From NCBI GenBank assembly GCA_012934845.2, contig WNNJ02000216.1:1-64000 (forward strand): a stretch of DNA of 64,000 nucleotides, read 5' to 3'. Source of the stretch: Pomphorhynchus laevis. Taxonomy: Eukaryota > Acanthocephala > Palaeacanthocephala > Echinorhynchida > Pomphorhynchidae. Made by a program: the position numbers and the translations under genes. The notes beneath the pieces were generated by a model. It saw nothing but the letters and a program-made list of their open reading frames with translations, was not told where the DNA came from and searched no databases. This document shows positions 20,800 through 32,131 of the stretch, piece by piece; the first letter of the stretch is position 1, and each line of letters starts with the position of its first letter.

Positions 20800-21032
20800 C
20801 GGTGGAAGAGGGGCCTCGACCTCTCCTCTCCACCAATTTCATCTGGTTCATCAACATTCTATCCAACTACAACTACAAGCTAATCTCAACTGTCCCAACA
20901 CATATCCTTGGCGGGGCACTCGACATCATAAATATCCTCGATCGCTTTTTAAGTCAAACAAGCGATTTCAAAGATGCGATTTCATTTTTGACTTAATAGT
21001 TTTTTAAGTCAAACATGCGATTTCAAAGACGA
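20800..21032 (+). mobile_element. LINE endonuclease-domain scrap
   Basis: Encodes NYKLISTVPTHILGGALDII, which matches SDFNYKLLSTSPTHILGGALDII in the intact LINE ORF2 at 25061-27970. Only about 60 codons of the APE domain remain. It starts beside an imperfect inverted repeat (GGTGGAAGAGG...CCTCTCCTCTCCACC, 20803-20837) and ends in a duplicated tract (TTTTTAAGTCAAACA.GCGATTTCAAAGA). Confidence 0.75.
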
Positions 21033-21352
21033 TTGCTGATGAGTATATATTAAATCTTGTAAGATATTATTTCATTAACGGTCTAAATTCAGCTATAACC
21101 GGTCAAATACTGCTTAATCATCAGAACCTAATGCTTAACTAAGCTGTTGATGTTGCAAACTGATTGGATTTCAGTCAAAGAAATTCCAATCACTATTACA
21201 ATCAAGAAGCTATTGTGGCTGTCGATAAAATCGGTTAAACTCAATACGACATTTGAGAATCTCCTATCAACATGATTTGCACGATTCCGTCCGGGGGCAA
21301 GCATTGCTGGTTTTCCAGCGACTCTATCCATACAAGTCCAGATACCCTGATA
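21033..21352 (+). mobile_element. Gypsy-like LTR element, gag relic (fossil)
   Basis: Degenerate plus-strand gag remnant with matches to the capsid C-terminal region and the beginning of a zinc-knuckle stretch (KHCWF...). Broken in several places. It sits immediately upstream of the LTR of the next element, which probably inserted beside or into it. Confidence 0.5.
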
Positions 21353-21370
21353 TACGCTAAGTATTTAGTT

Positions 21371-23171
21371 TGTAGAAACACTAGACTGTTATATTAATTC
21401 GATTTAGTTTTATTCTAGATTACTTTGTATTGAATAAAACCTACTTGGTTTAAGCTACAACAATTTATTCAATACAATAAGGACTCGAATTAATGTCGTT
21501 GGATAGTCAACAAATCAATCAACTCTCACAGTCATCTGGCCAACGGTCGAACATTCGACTAGAACGATTCGATGTGTCTTCAGATGAAAGCGACAGTCAA
21601 AGAAAGTTTAAGCTTTGGAAACGCAACTTCACATATTTGCTGACGACGAGTCCAGACGTAAATCCTTTGGAATGCCTCATGATGCATGTTGGAACACAAG
21701 TCTATGAGCTCATTGAGGATTGCACGGAATTTAAGGATGCCATGTCTACACTGGAGCGAATATATATAAAGAAACCTAATGAAATTCTTGCGAGACACAT
21801 ACTGTCGATTCGATCACAGAAAATCGACAAAGATATAGATTCCTTTGTGCAGTCACTACGTTCATTGTCCAGAGATTGAAATTTCAAAACTGCAACCGCT
21901 GATGAGTTTAGGAATGAGTACATAAGGGATTCGTTTATACGGGGTTTGCGGTCAGATACAGTCAGACAGCGTCTTCTCGAATTTGATCAGTTGGATTTGG
22001 ACAGGGCTGTCACTGTCGCTAAATCACTTACGACCGCACAACAAAGTATCGGCTTGTATCATTTGACTGACGAATCAGAACCAACTCATAGGTTAAGTGT
22101 GGTAGCTGTCAATACTGAGAATAAAATATCCTCCGTAATTAAAATGGATTCCTATAACGAATTGGGTTCAAGTCAACATTGTGTAAATCAGGTGAGCGTT
22201 ACTCCGAACCGTTATACGTACGTAAAGTGTACAACATGTTATTTCTGCGGAGGAAGAAAACATCAACGATTAAATTGTCCAGCCAGAATGATAACATGTC
22301 ATAAATGCGGGAAACAGGGTGACTTTTGTCGTTTATGCAATTCTTCAAAACGAGATCAAATATCATCGTCAGCTGTATTACTTTCATCCCTCAACGTGAA
22401 TTCAAACTTTCAGCTAAATGTCCTGATCTACATTATGGAAAGGAGGCTCGAAGCATTAGTCAACACTGGCAGCTCTTTGAACTTATTGTATAGTAAAGTC
22501 GCACAGGCGTTAGGTCTTCAAGTACATCGGGCAGATACCCAAGTATATTTAGCGTCAAAAACCATATAAAGGGTATCCGGAAAATGCACAGTAAATTTGG
22601 AACTCGACAATAAAAAGTCCTCAAACGTCGACATGTTTATTCTACCACAACTTTGCACCGACGCCATTTTGGGTCTACCATTCTTGAAAAAAACATGATA
22701 AATTCACAATACAATTTAGTGGATCTTTGTCATGCTTTGAAATGGTATCGATAGTTGAAATCGAGAGTCCTTGATTATTTCAATATCTCAGTTCAGATGT
22801 ACGCCCTATTGCAACAAAAACCGAAAGTTCAACAAACAAAATACAAAATGTATTCGAAGCGAGATACAACGTATGCTAAATAATGATGTAATCGAGGAGA
22901 GCATATCTCCATGGCGAGCGCAAGTTGTCGTTGTATCCCGGAATACTGGTAGAAAACGACTTGTAGTCGATTTTTCACAAACAATAAACCTATACTTTTC
23001 TGGATGCTTATCCGCTACCGAGAATATCCGATCTTGTGAATGAGGTGTCTAAACACAAATATTATTCTCTTGTCGATTTAAAGGAAGCATATTACCAGAT
23101 CGATATCGACCCACGGAACGACACTATACAGCTTTCGAGGCTTGCGGAAAACTATACCAATTCGAAAAAAA
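21371..23171 (+). mobile_element. Gypsy-like LTR retrotransposon 1, truncated (fossil)
   Basis: 5' LTR ends at 21462; its start is 21371 or 21387. Parts in order: gag from 21493, zinc knuckles (CYFCGGRKHQRLNCPA, CHKCGK) near 22240-22340, a protease block (LVNTGSSLNLL) near 22450, and the first part of RT (SPWRAQVVVVS, KRLVVDFSQTINL, YYSLVDLKEAYYQI) to about 23150. A LINE inserted at 23172 removes the remainder, and no 3' LTR was found. Broken, with several breaks besides the insertion. The tract beside the LTR is self-complementary to the LTR rather than tRNA-like. Confidence 0.82.
21464..21477 (+). promoter_or_regulatory. Candidate self-priming primer-binding site, element 1
   Basis: TTTATTCAATACAA, one base inside the 5' LTR edge, is the exact reverse complement of LTR bases 21425-21438 (TTGTATTGAATAAA). 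No TGG-initial tRNA complement is present. This fits self-primed reverse transcription as known for Tf1. Confidence 0.65.
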
Positions 23172-23672
23172 CTTTATGTCATGCAATACGCCGATGGCAT
23201 CCTCATCTATGTGCACCAGCTTATCGGATACACGATGTCGCAATTTATGCCTCCAACTGTCTGTCTTCTATCTACAGTCGTCTCTCGCATCTTCGTCTCG
23301 TTCTAAACAGAGACAAGTCTAAATTAATGTTGATCCTCTTCCGTCAACCTAACAAAGATCCTCCCGTTGTATCTTTTCCTCATCAATCATCCTCATAGTC
23401 CACAATCTCACTTTCTTATGATTCCATTTCGATGATAACCTTTCCCTTAAGCCCTTCGTCCGCGAAAAGGTCCGCTCGTCTAACTTAATTCTCCGTGACA
23501 TCCGCGGTATCCGCCTCCTTATCAACTTCCGTTTATGTATGTATCTTCTTTCATCGCTTCTTTTCCCTAAATTCGATTACTGCCTCAGCCTTTTCGCAAA
23601 TTCTCCAAAATCCATCATCTTACAGCTACAACGTATCATCAACTCCGCCGTTCGAATGCTCATACGTCTCTG
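23172..23672 (+). mobile_element. 5'-truncated LINE inserted in LTR element 1 (left part)
   Basis: Degenerate RT of the 60107-61270 family. It begins at the catalytic block (VMQYADDILIYAHAPAHRI-like, here with MQYADG) and continues through the RT thumb. It is interrupted at 23672 by LTR element 2 and resumes at 32132. Several frame changes are present. Confidence 0.82.
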
Positions 23673-23767
23673 TGTAATAAATAAGCAACGTTAGAACGGC
23701 TTTATTCAATGATATCTATAAATAAAGTTATACAAAAGGTACAATCTGATCATTTCATAACATAACA
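23673..23767 (-). repeat. 3' LTR of LTR element 2
   Basis: 95 bp, TG...CA as read on plus, matching 32033-32131 apart from a few substitutions and a 4-bp indel. Contains the AATAAA-type signal on the element strand. Confidence 0.9.
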
Positions 23768-25060
23768 TTCGCCCCGGCAGCAAAAGTAATCATTAAGATA
23801 GGCCGATCTTCTTTTGGTCCTCTCTTCTTGTTTTGGAATTGTGGCAGGCCCAATGAAGTTTTCGTTGTTGTCTTCTTGTGTCATAGTATGACTATTATCT
23901 TTTGATTTTTGGGAAAATTCATATTTCTCTTTTGATAATGAATCTTTATAACATATTGGCGAAAAGTTGGTGATTTCATGGGCCAAATTTTCTAATTCTA
24001 CTTGGCTGCAGTTTCTGTCTTCATCAATTGATGGATTAGACGGGTATTTAGCCAATTTTCTAACTGATACGTCATGTTCATTACCTTGAGGTATATTTCG
24101 CACGGTAGCGTAATTACCATTTGATTGTAGTTCTTCAACAGGTCTAAAAGTAAAATCAGTTTTGAGTGCCCTATCGTCTTTCAGTAAATACACTTGATCG
24201 TTATGAAGCCACGGCGATAAAACAAACGAGTTCCTTGAGTTTCGCGGATAATTGAACATACGTTCGTGTGGCGTTTCCCCAGTGCTAGTACATAGCAAAG
24301 ATCGCATAGATGATAATACTTTATGGTAGAACTGCTTCCCAATTTTTTAAAGACAGATTTCTTGATTTAGTTTCTAACTGTATCGTCTTCCAAATTAATC
24401 CGACATATCTTTCGGCTTGACCGTTACCGCGCGGGTTGTAAGATGTACTTCTACTGTAGGCTATGCCCTGAGATGATAGAAAATCACGGAACTCAAGAGA
24501 TTGAAAACATGATCCTTGATCCGTGTGTATTCTACCAGGACTACCAAAAATACTTATGATTTGTCGTAGTGCAGTAATTACTGACAGGGATGAACAGTCT
24601 TTACAAGGAATCGTGAACGGAAAACGGGAGAATTCATCGACAACGCAAAGTAGATAACGGTTTCGAGTAACGGATTCAAGCGGACCTTTGAAGTCTACAC
24701 ATAATCTCTCGAATGTCTCAGTGGCGTTGGTAACTTGGCTAATGGTAGATTTACAAAAGCGAGGTTTCAGTTCGGCACAGATATGGCAACTATTAATAAC
24801 TTTCGTAACGTCTGATTTATCATATGGCAAGCGATGCTGTGTAACGAAATGCAACATTCTAGTAATGCCAGGATGACAAAGAGTATTGTGAATGTGTTCT
24901 AATTGGTTCAATGATCCAGTATGTGCACACATGTGCGTAACTCTTGACATAGAGTCGGCTGCCTTATTTTCACTTCCCATACGATAATAATACAAATTTA
25001 TTTAATGTGGCAAATACGTACAAGCTGTACGCTTACAAGTCCACAAACAAAATGAGAAAG

Positions 25061-27970
25061 TTAAGCAGTTAAATTGTTCAGATGGGATCGGATTTGTCGT
25101 TTGAAGCACTGCAGGGAAGTTGATTGGCGTATATGAATGGGCAGATGATTCCACGATAGAGGAGCAGCCACCAGGAAGGAGCGGAGTCCAAAGGAGGTAG
25201 AGTAGTTTGGGACATGTAAAAGAAGGGAATTACAGGAACGCAAGGAACAGTAAACAGGACGGGAATTATCAAGAAAAGGAAGGTTGAGAAATGAAGGGGT
25301 ATGAAAAGTTACAAGGCGGAAAGCAACGATAAGAAGACGAATTTGAACACGACAATAAATTGTAGGCAAATCGAGAGAAGCAAGATGGTAGGATGTGTGA
25401 TCAAAACGACGAAGACGGAGGAGAATTCGGACAGCTGCGTTGACGATGCGTTGTAGGGGAAGAAGAGTGGATTTAGGTGAGTTGGAAAATAGACTAAGAC
25501 AATAATCGAGTCTAGAAAAAAGGAGAGATGATATGAGAGTCATACAAGAAGGGAAATCGATCAATCTACGAACTTGACGGAGGTTGCGGAGTATCAAGGT
25601 AGATGAGCGTACTTTATCTCTAACGAAAGGTTTAAGTGAAAGTCGGTTGTCAAAATGGAAGCCTAGGAAAACGAGATTATCAACGATAGGAATAATTGTA
25701 GAATTTAATGATACGGAGGGAGGTTCGAAGCCGAGGCGTCGAGGTAGGATCCACATAATTTTGGATTTATCAGGATTCAGAGAAAGGCGAAGGGAAGAAA
25801 GATGATTGGAAATTGAGACAAGACAGTCGGAAGCAGAAACACTAAGATCGCGAATACGATAAACAGGTGCATGAGCATAGATGAGAATGTCATCAGCATA
25901 TTGCATAACATGGAAGTTAAATTTATGAGAAATCGAAGACAAATCACCAAGAAGAAGAGAGAAAAGTATAGGGCCTAATACGGAGCCTTGCGGAACACCG
26001 GACGGAATGGACGAAGGATGGGAGAGAGAAGAGTTAGAATATACGCGAAATGTACGGTTTGATAGATATGAAGAAAACCATGATACAGTGGGTAAAGAGA
26101 AGCCATAATCATGACGAAGGCGATGGAGAAGAATCGAGTGATCGACGATGTCAAAAGCAGACGATAGATCAAGAGAAACTATGACACTACATAATTTATG
26201 ATCGCGCGATATGAGTAAGTCGTTATAAACTTTAAGACATGCAATTTCGGTAGAGTAATTAGAGCGAAAAGCGGCTTGGAAGGGAGGAAATAAGTTAGAG
26301 GAATAGAGATATGTATTAACTTGCTTAAGAACGAGACGCTCAAGGAGTTTAGAGAGGGTTGGGAGAAGTGAGATTGGACGGTACGAAGATGGTAGTGAAG
26401 AGTCGAGAGATTGCTTTTTGATGATAGGACGAACAGTGGCGCATTTCCAGATGGAAGGAAATGTACAGCTACGGATGGACGAGTTGAACAATGTGGTTAG
26501 GAAGGGTAAGATAAAAGTGCAGATATTTTTAAGTAAGTGAGTGGGAATTTGGTCAGAAGGAGAGGTTTTATTAGGTAATGACAGCAGAACCGAAGAAACT
26601 TCATCAGACGAAACGGGAAGAAGGTGGAATAGTTCTGGGAGGGAAGTATTTAAAGATAAGTGTGGGTACAAGGGGGCTATGGGTAGTAGGGAAAGTAAAT
26701 TAGATAGCTTAGTTTGTAGATAAGAAGAAAATTCATCAGGATTTATATTACAAGGGGTAGATGATCGTGAAAGAATTGAGTTTAAGATTTTCCAATGAGA
26801 TTTCGAGTTGGAAGATGACTCGAGTTGATTTCGCCAAAAGAGAGTACGTTTAGTACGTATAAGAATGAGATGTGAACGGCGTTGAGAAAAGTAGGAATCA
26901 CGAAGATTTGGAGGGAGTGAGTTGGGTGAACGTTTAAGAAAGCGTTTATACATACGAAAAGAGTGACGGAGTCGACGCTTAGAAAGACTACAGTCAGAAT
27001 CGAACCAGGGAGCATGGCGCAAGCGCTGGGAACGTCGAAGTCGACTAGGTAGAAGGTTATTGAGGATCGACGTAAGTTCAGAATCAAACAGAATGCAGAG
27101 ATCATCGGGATAGAGATAGTTAAGAGGAAGTGAAAAGAGTGAAGAATTGAGTAAGGATGTGCAGAGAATAGGGATATCGAGAAGCTTCCAGGGTCGACTT
27201 GGTGTAGATAATGGTAAAGGCGGAGAAGGAGGATGGGGACGAGTAAGAGTAAGAGTGACAAGGAAATGATCGGACAAACCAGGATCAGTAATTGACAAGG
27301 AGGTATAGTCATTGAAGCAGTTAGGAACAGCAATGATGTCGAGAGCACCGCCGAGAATATGAGTTGGGCTTGTTGAAAGTAATTTATAGTTAAAATCAGA
27401 AAAAAGATTAGTTAAAGTGATAGAGTCAGAGTCAGACGGGCGATCAAGACGAATGTTAAAGTCACCGAGAACAAAAGAAGGAGTATAAGACAATGAACAG
27501 TGAGACATTAGATCTGCAAGGTCGTTAAAGAAGATACGTGATGGGGCAACTGAACCTGGACGGTATACAATCACAAGTTCCAGAGGGAAAGGCGTTGATA
27601 ATCTGCATATGAGTAATTCGAACGAGGTGTAACGGATGTTAACGTTGATTTTACGTAAAGACATTGGGTGACGAGCAATGGCAACAATACCGCCATGGTT
27701 AGACGCAGTAGATGTATGAGATGTAATTTGACGAGCTGATTCAACTAGAGAACAACCAGAGCGACATAGACGACGAATAGCAAGATCGTTGGAGTCAGTG
27801 TGCCAGGATTCGGTAATGCAGAGAATATCGATAGATAATTGATCGAAGATATCGAGAAGCATATCAGCTTTATGAAGAATGGAGCGAGTATTGAATAGAC
27901 TAAGACGAAAAGTATGCTTAGGAGCGAGATCGACTAGCGAAGAAGACAAGGGGGAGAGATGGGACGCCAT
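25061..27970 (-). CDS. LINE ORF2: APE endonuclease + reverse transcriptase
   Basis: An intact 969-codon frame. The APE-type endonuclease covers about residues 20-240: LFNTRSILHKAD, CITESW, VIVYRPG, LGDFNIRLDRPSDSD and LSDHFLV with the catalytic SDH. RT covers about 470-760: ATVRPIIKK, SYRPISLLPTLSKLLER, VSLDLSSAFDIVDH, GVPQGSVLGPILFSLLLGDL and MQYADDILIY. A serine/leucine-rich thumb and C-terminus follow. Family: CR1/Jockey superfamily by domain order. Its ATG lies within the 3' end of ORF1 in the -1 frame, overlapping by 37 bp. The same family supplies the fragments at 2228, 20800, 23172/32132 and 60065. Confidence 0.92.
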   Translation of the reverse strand: MASHLSPLSSSLVDLAPKHTFRLSLFNTRSILHKADMLLDIFDQLSIDILCITESWHTDSNDLAIRRLCRSGCSLVESARQITSHTSTASNHGGIVAIARHPMSLRKINVNIRYTSFELLICRLSTPFPLELVIVYRPGSVAPSRIFFNDLADLMSHCSLSYTPSFVLGDFNIRLDRPSDSDSITLTNLFSDFNYKLLSTSPTHILGGALDIIAVPNCFNDYTSLSITDPGLSDHFLVTLTLTRPHPPSPPLPLSTPSRPWKLLDIPILCTSLLNSSLFSLPLNYLYPDDLCILFDSELTSILNNLLPSRLRRSQRLRHAPWFDSDCSLSKRRLRHSFRMYKRFLKRSPNSLPPNLRDSYFSQRRSHLILIRTKRTLFWRNQLESSSNSKSHWKILNSILSRSSTPCNINPDEFSSYLQTKLSNLLSLLPIAPLYPHLSLNTSLPELFHLLPVSSDEVSSVLLSLPNKTSPSDQIPTHLLKNICTFILPFLTTLFNSSIRSCTFPSIWKCATVRPIIKKQSLDSSLPSSYRPISLLPTLSKLLERLVLKQVNTYLYSSNLFPPFQAAFRSNYSTEIACLKVYNDLLISRDHKLCSVIVSLDLSSAFDIVDHSILLHRLRHDYGFSLPTVSWFSSYLSNRTFRVYSNSSLSHPSSIPSGVPQGSVLGPILFSLLLGDLSSISHKFNFHVMQYADDILIYAHAPVYRIRDLSVSASDCLVSISNHLSSLRLSLNPDKSKIMWILPRRLGFEPPSVSLNSTIIPIVDNLVFLGFHFDNRLSLKPFVRDKVRSSTLILRNLRQVRRLIDFPSCMTLISSLLFSRLDYCLSLFSNSPKSTLLPLQRIVNAAVRILLRLRRFDHTSYHLASLDLPTIYCRVQIRLLIVAFRLVTFHTPSFLNLPFLDNSRPVYCSLRSCNSLLLHVPNYSTSFGLRSFLVAAPLSWNHLPIHIRQSTSLQCFKRQIRSHLNNLTA

Positions 27971-29260
27971 CGAATTTTTGGCCTTGTGTGAAGAACGTGA
28001 AAATTTCCGTTGATTTTACGTATAGATAAGGATGACTCGCCGTTTGTTTCACGTCGATGTTTTTCAATGCGAGCTAAATTGAGCTGGGCAATATCAGAAG
28101 GGGAGCGGTCAGGAAAGATACGGCAAGTAGATGAAGTGGTAAGAAGTTTAAAACGTTGGGAGAGTACCGAAGAGGCATGTGAACTATGTCGGAAAACGAT
28201 TTTTAAGAGTGGAGGACTGAGATGATTTGATTTAGTGGATTTGTTTAAACGAATAAAGGATACAGGAGCGATATTATTGAAGAGTGATGGGTTATCATCA
28301 GGAAGAATGGTTGCTAGGATAGACCTGAAAGCAGATACATCATCATCGAGGCGAGATTGTGGAGAAGCAGATTCGGAAAGCTTTAAGTTTGATATGATTA
28401 TACAGCGATCGCGCGAAGGAAAACGATTTCGTGGAAGTGGTGGACGGACAGAGCTGGTTGGAGTCGAGGTAGATGAGCAGATAGAAGTGGAAATGACAGG
28501 GGTGCTTGATAAAGAATTAATATTGGTTGGAGCAAGTGTGACAGGAGCGGGGTGTTGAATCGGTTGATCAGAGATGTGACTGGATATGATTTTAAATGAA
28601 GGATGTAACTTATTGGGAAGTGTTACGTGGGAGGTAGAGTAAGGAGAATTAAAATAGGTTGGGGCATGAGTGACAGGAATGGAGTGTTGAATTAGTTGAT
28701 CGGAAATGTTACTGGAAATGATTTTGATGGAAGGGTGTAAATTATTGAGAGGTGATACAGGGGGGGGTCGAGTAAGGAGTTCGTGAGGAGAATAAAGAAG
28801 TTTGAGATTTATTTAGATTGGGGGAGGAATAGGAAAGAGGAGGTACGAGATGAAAAGCTTTGCCGTTAGCATTGTTAGAATGAGAAAGATTAATGGAAGT
28901 TTGGTACGTAGTTGAACGAGGAGTGTGTGAGAGAGTAGGTTCAATAATGGGATTATATGATGCGAAGTCAGGTGTTGATGCGAGGGAAACATCTAAAACA
29001 GCATTGGTCTGAGTGGTAGTGTGTGATACAGGAGTAGATGAGCAGGATAACTGTAGTAGTCGTACTGATGTACAAAAACCGCAAGTGAAATGTTTAAGTT
29101 TATACACTGAGTGGTCGGATATTTTAACACGAACAAGTGTCCATACATCGCAATCTTTGGAATCGCATCCAACTTCAAAGCTGGTATAACCATCATTGCA
29201 TTTAGATGTGGAAGATTGTTGATCAGGAACAGGGATCTGAGATCGCGCTTTTTTAGGCAT
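27934..29260 (-). pseudogene. LINE ORF1 (PHD-like finger + RNA-binding domain), one frame break
   Basis: Starts MPKKARSQ at 29260. An N-terminal finger C-x4-C-x2-W...C-G-F-C (CDSKDCDVWTLV ... FTCGFC) matches those of the ORF1s at 48761 and 63952. The first frame stops at 28742 beside a run of eight G (on plus), consistent with homopolymer slippage. The second part resumes with CIIISNLKLSES..SRLDDDVSAFRSIL, LLKIVFRHSS and SIRKINGNFHVL, an RRM-like ORF1 domain, and ends at TAG 27936-27934, 37 bp into ORF2. ORF1 proteins of this type bind the LINE RNA. Confidence 0.8.
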
Positions 29261-29287
29261 GACCTTTTATCGATAGATTGAGCTCAA

Positions 29288-29308
29288 TCCGCGAGCGTAG
29301 CGAGCGGA
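29288..29308. repeat. GC-rich motif in the LINE leader, recurs at 32539
   Basis: TCCGCGAGCGTAGCGAGCGGA. A near-identical motif with one substitution (A for T) lies at 32540-32560, next to the 3' flank of another copy of the same LINE family. It can form a small stem (TCCGC/GCGGA). Confidence 0.6.
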
Positions 29309-29507
29309 ACTGACAGGAATAATCTGGAACTGACAGGAATAATCTGGAACTGACAGGAATAATCTGGAACTGACAGGAATAATCTGGAACTGACAGGAAT
29401 AATCTGGAACTGACAGGAATAATCTGGAACTGACAGGAATAATCTGGAACTGACAGGAATAATCTGGAACTGACAGGAATAATCTGGAACTGACAGGAAT
29501 AATCTGG
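29308..29507 (-). repeat. Ten perfect 20-bp direct repeats (LINE 5' leader)
   Basis: Ten units of AACTGACAGGAATAATCTGG (plus strand), essentially identical. The array lies directly upstream of ORF1 on the LINE strand. LINE 5' leaders of this kind often carry promoter monomers, so I infer an internal promoter/enhancer array. There are no unique spacers, so it is not CRISPR. Confidence 0.92.
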
Positions 29508-32019
29508 AATGTAAGTAGTTTATTAAGCTGCCAAGAAAGTTCAAACTGAATTTCGTATTGATACTGAATTTCGTATTGATAAGGAGCTAATTCAAGTCGC
29601 CATCGAGCCACTTTATCATTTTTGATCTTGCTCGAATGAGCTCTACTAAACATGAAAGAAACAGAGCGTTGATCTGTTATGATAGTGAACGGTTTACCAA
29701 GTAAATAATGCTTCCAATATTGAATGCTATTTACAATGGCCTGGGCCTCTTTTTCAATGCTGGACTGATATAACGCAGTTTTTGGTAGGGTTTGTGAAAA
29801 AAAAACGCAATCGGCTTTGATGCTTGGCTCAGAACGGCACCTGTCGACAAATATGATGCATCAGTCTCTACGTTCAAAGGAAGATCGTGAGTATACGCTG
29901 TTAGAGTTGCCTCAGATATTTCATTCTTCAAGTCATCAATAGCTTTGTTAACATCACTTGAAGGCGGATATGTATCACAATCGAGCAAAGGTCTAATTTT
30001 TCGCGAAAACGAAATTATCCATTTAGAATAATATGCAAGGAGACCCGTTAGACGCTGCATAGATTTTCTATCTGTAGGAATCGGAAAATTGATAAGTGGC
30101 TTGACACGATTGGGATCCGGTTTAATCATACCTTTCGATAGTTGATATCCCAAGAAATTCAACATATTTTGGCGATATTTTGTTTTCTCCTTGGCTAACG
30201 TAAGATTCACTCTCTTTGCAACTTCACAAAATTTTTGATACCGTTCATCGTGTTCCTCAAAGCTTCACCCGCAAATAATTATGTCGTCTAAGTAGGCATA
30301 GACACCGGCTAGGTTGTTATCCTTGATTAGTTGGTTAATTATACGCTGAAAAACGCATACAGCGTTGGTTAGTCCAAAAGGGATTCTGCGGTACTGATAT
30401 AAATTCCCATCTGCTTCGAAAGCAGTGTATGGACCATCTTGACTCAACAAAGGTATTTGGTAATAAGCTTGGGATAGGTCAACGGTTGTATATACCGAGT
30501 ATGAAGCAATATCGGAGATCATGGAGTCGATTCTTGGAATAGGATATGCATCCAGTAACGTGGGACGATTGATAGTACATGAGTAATCTACGATCATTCT
30601 TGGCTTTCGTCCGTTGTTTGTCACCACTAGAACTTGAGCTCTCCATGGTGATCTACTCTTTTCAATAATTCCTTGTATGAGGAGTCTATCGATTTCTTGC
30701 CTGATAAATCGAGAATTTTCCGGTGTATGTCGACGTGATTTAGTACATATCGGACGAATTGTTTTGTCGATACCTGGGAATAACGTCAACGGCTTAATAT
30801 CCATGACTGGAGCAGTTTGTAAAGATGCTAAAGATAAACCATGGTTCGGACCAGCGAAATTAAAAATAATATATCGGTGAAGGAGAAAAAATTTCTGTCC
30901 AAATATTACGGATGCGCATAAATTAGGCAACACGAGAAAGAGTGTATTCCTGTAAGTACGATCCATAAATTTGAAAGTAATGCAGCAATGACGACGAACG
31001 AACACGGATTGGGATGATGACGCCATGTTGACTTGACGTTTGCCCAGGTAAGTTTTTATTTGAAGGTCAGATACCACCGCATCATCAATAAAATTGTCTA
31101 AACTCCCCGTGTCCAGAAGTTATTGAAACGATTTGTTATCTATCAAAACTTTCTGATACGTTTGACTTTGGTTGAATAGAGATGCACAATATAGAGCAGC
31201 GGATATTGACGGAGTATTCTTAAAACTACGAGAGCGACAAACGTTTGCAAAATGACCGCTTTTACCACATGAATGGCAAGTTGAATTCCGAGCTGGACAA
31301 TTTAATCGAAGATGGTACGATCCACCACAAAATATACAACGTTTTTGACTTTGAGAGAAGCGTGTTAGTTTATTTGTTTTCAGTACAGCGAGAGTATTAA
31401 ATTGTTCATTATCTTCACATGATTTATCAACCAGACTGACCTGAGTAAATGCGAGACTTGATGTGTCTGCGGATGATATTATCGCGGCATGTTGTTGAAC
31501 TGCTTTGAGTGATTTGGCAATCGTCACTAGTTCGTCAAGATCAGTTACTCGAGATTTAAGGAGACGTTGTCTAATGTAACTATTGTGAAGTCCTCGAATA
31601 AAAGAATCTGTAATATGTACATTACGATTTGAAGAAGAATCCACAGGTTGGAAATCGCATAGATTAGCGAAATCGCCAAGCATTCGGAGATACTGATCTA
31701 AAGTCATTGTCGGTTCTTGTCTGCAAGCATGAAGTTGGTAACGTGCGAATAGAATATCTACATGCTTTATGAATGCTCTATTCAAGATATTTACAGCCTC
31801 TTCATATGAAGTACACGCTTTGATTAATTCGAATAATTTCGTCGAGATGAGATTGACAAGTAATGGTAGCTTAGATTCGTCATTGAGCCCTACTTGTAGA
31901 GCAATAAAACTGTCAAGACGTCGCTTCCAGTGTATCCACTCCTCTTGAGAATTAGGACTGTCGATAATTATATTTAATACTGAAGGCATCAATAGTTTCT
32001 CCATCTCGATGAACCAATA

Positions 32020-32031
32020 TTATTGAATAAA
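32020..32031 (-). promoter_or_regulatory. Candidate self-priming primer-binding site, element 2
   Basis: On the element strand this reads TTTATTCAATAA, one base from the 5' LTR edge (32033). Its exact complement TTATTGAATAAA lies inside the LTR (32072-32061). Same geometry as elements 1 and 3. Confidence 0.62.
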
Positions 32032-32032
32032 T

Positions 32033-32131
32033 TGTAATAAATAAGCAACGTTAGAACGGCTTTATTCAATAAAATCTATAAATAAATAAAGTTATACAAA
32101 AGGTACAATCTGATCATTTCATATCATAACA
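32033..32131 (-). repeat. 5' LTR of LTR element 2
   Basis: 99-bp LTR, TG...CA. Next to it on the right is CTCTG, the same five bases that flank the other LTR. Confidence 0.9.

Larger units (their letters stand above)
24991..29550 (-). mobile_element. Full-length CR1/Jockey-type LINE inserted in LTR element 2
   Basis: In 5'-to-3' order on minus: a leader with ten 20-bp direct repeats (29507-29308) and a GC-rich inverted motif (29308-29288), ORF1 from 29260, ORF2 27970-25061, and a short 3' UTR with a CGTACA/TGTACG hairpin (25031-25017). It ends in a TTAAATAAATTTG tail. At the 5' junction an 18-bp piece of the target, TATCAATACGAAATTCAG, is present twice in tandem (about 29555-29590). ORF2 is intact, so the insertion is young relative to its host element. 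Confidence 0.9.
23673..32131 (-). mobile_element. Gypsy-like LTR retrotransposon 2 (fossil, carries a LINE insertion)
   Basis: LTRs at 23673-23767 (95 bp) and 32033-32131 (99 bp) start TG and end CA, and are flanked by the 5-bp duplication CTCTG (23668-23672 and 32132-32136). Parts on the minus strand: gag at about 32.0-31.1 kb (zinc knuckles CIFCGGSYHLRLNCPA, CHSCGKSGHFANVC), protease-RT about 31.1-30.2 kb (YLDD), RT/RNase H about 30.2-29.6 kb, and integrase about 25.0-23.8 kb (HHCC-like, then D...D...E core with HTDQGSCF and NGQAERY). A full-length LINE at about 24991-29550 splits it. Otherwise a few breaks. The LTRs differ at several sites, so it is older than element 3. It inserted into the truncated LINE. 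Confidence 0.9.

Noticed and set aside
25584-28558. Plus-strand open frames of 60-107 codons across the LINE at 25-28.5 kb
   Set aside because: They are antisense to an intact minus-strand ORF2 and its ORF1. The low-complexity arginine/glutamate content is a by-product of Ser/Leu-rich coding on the other strand.
29308-29507. CRISPR array
   Set aside because: The units are contiguous with no spacers, lie in a LINE leader, and the DNA is eukaryotic.
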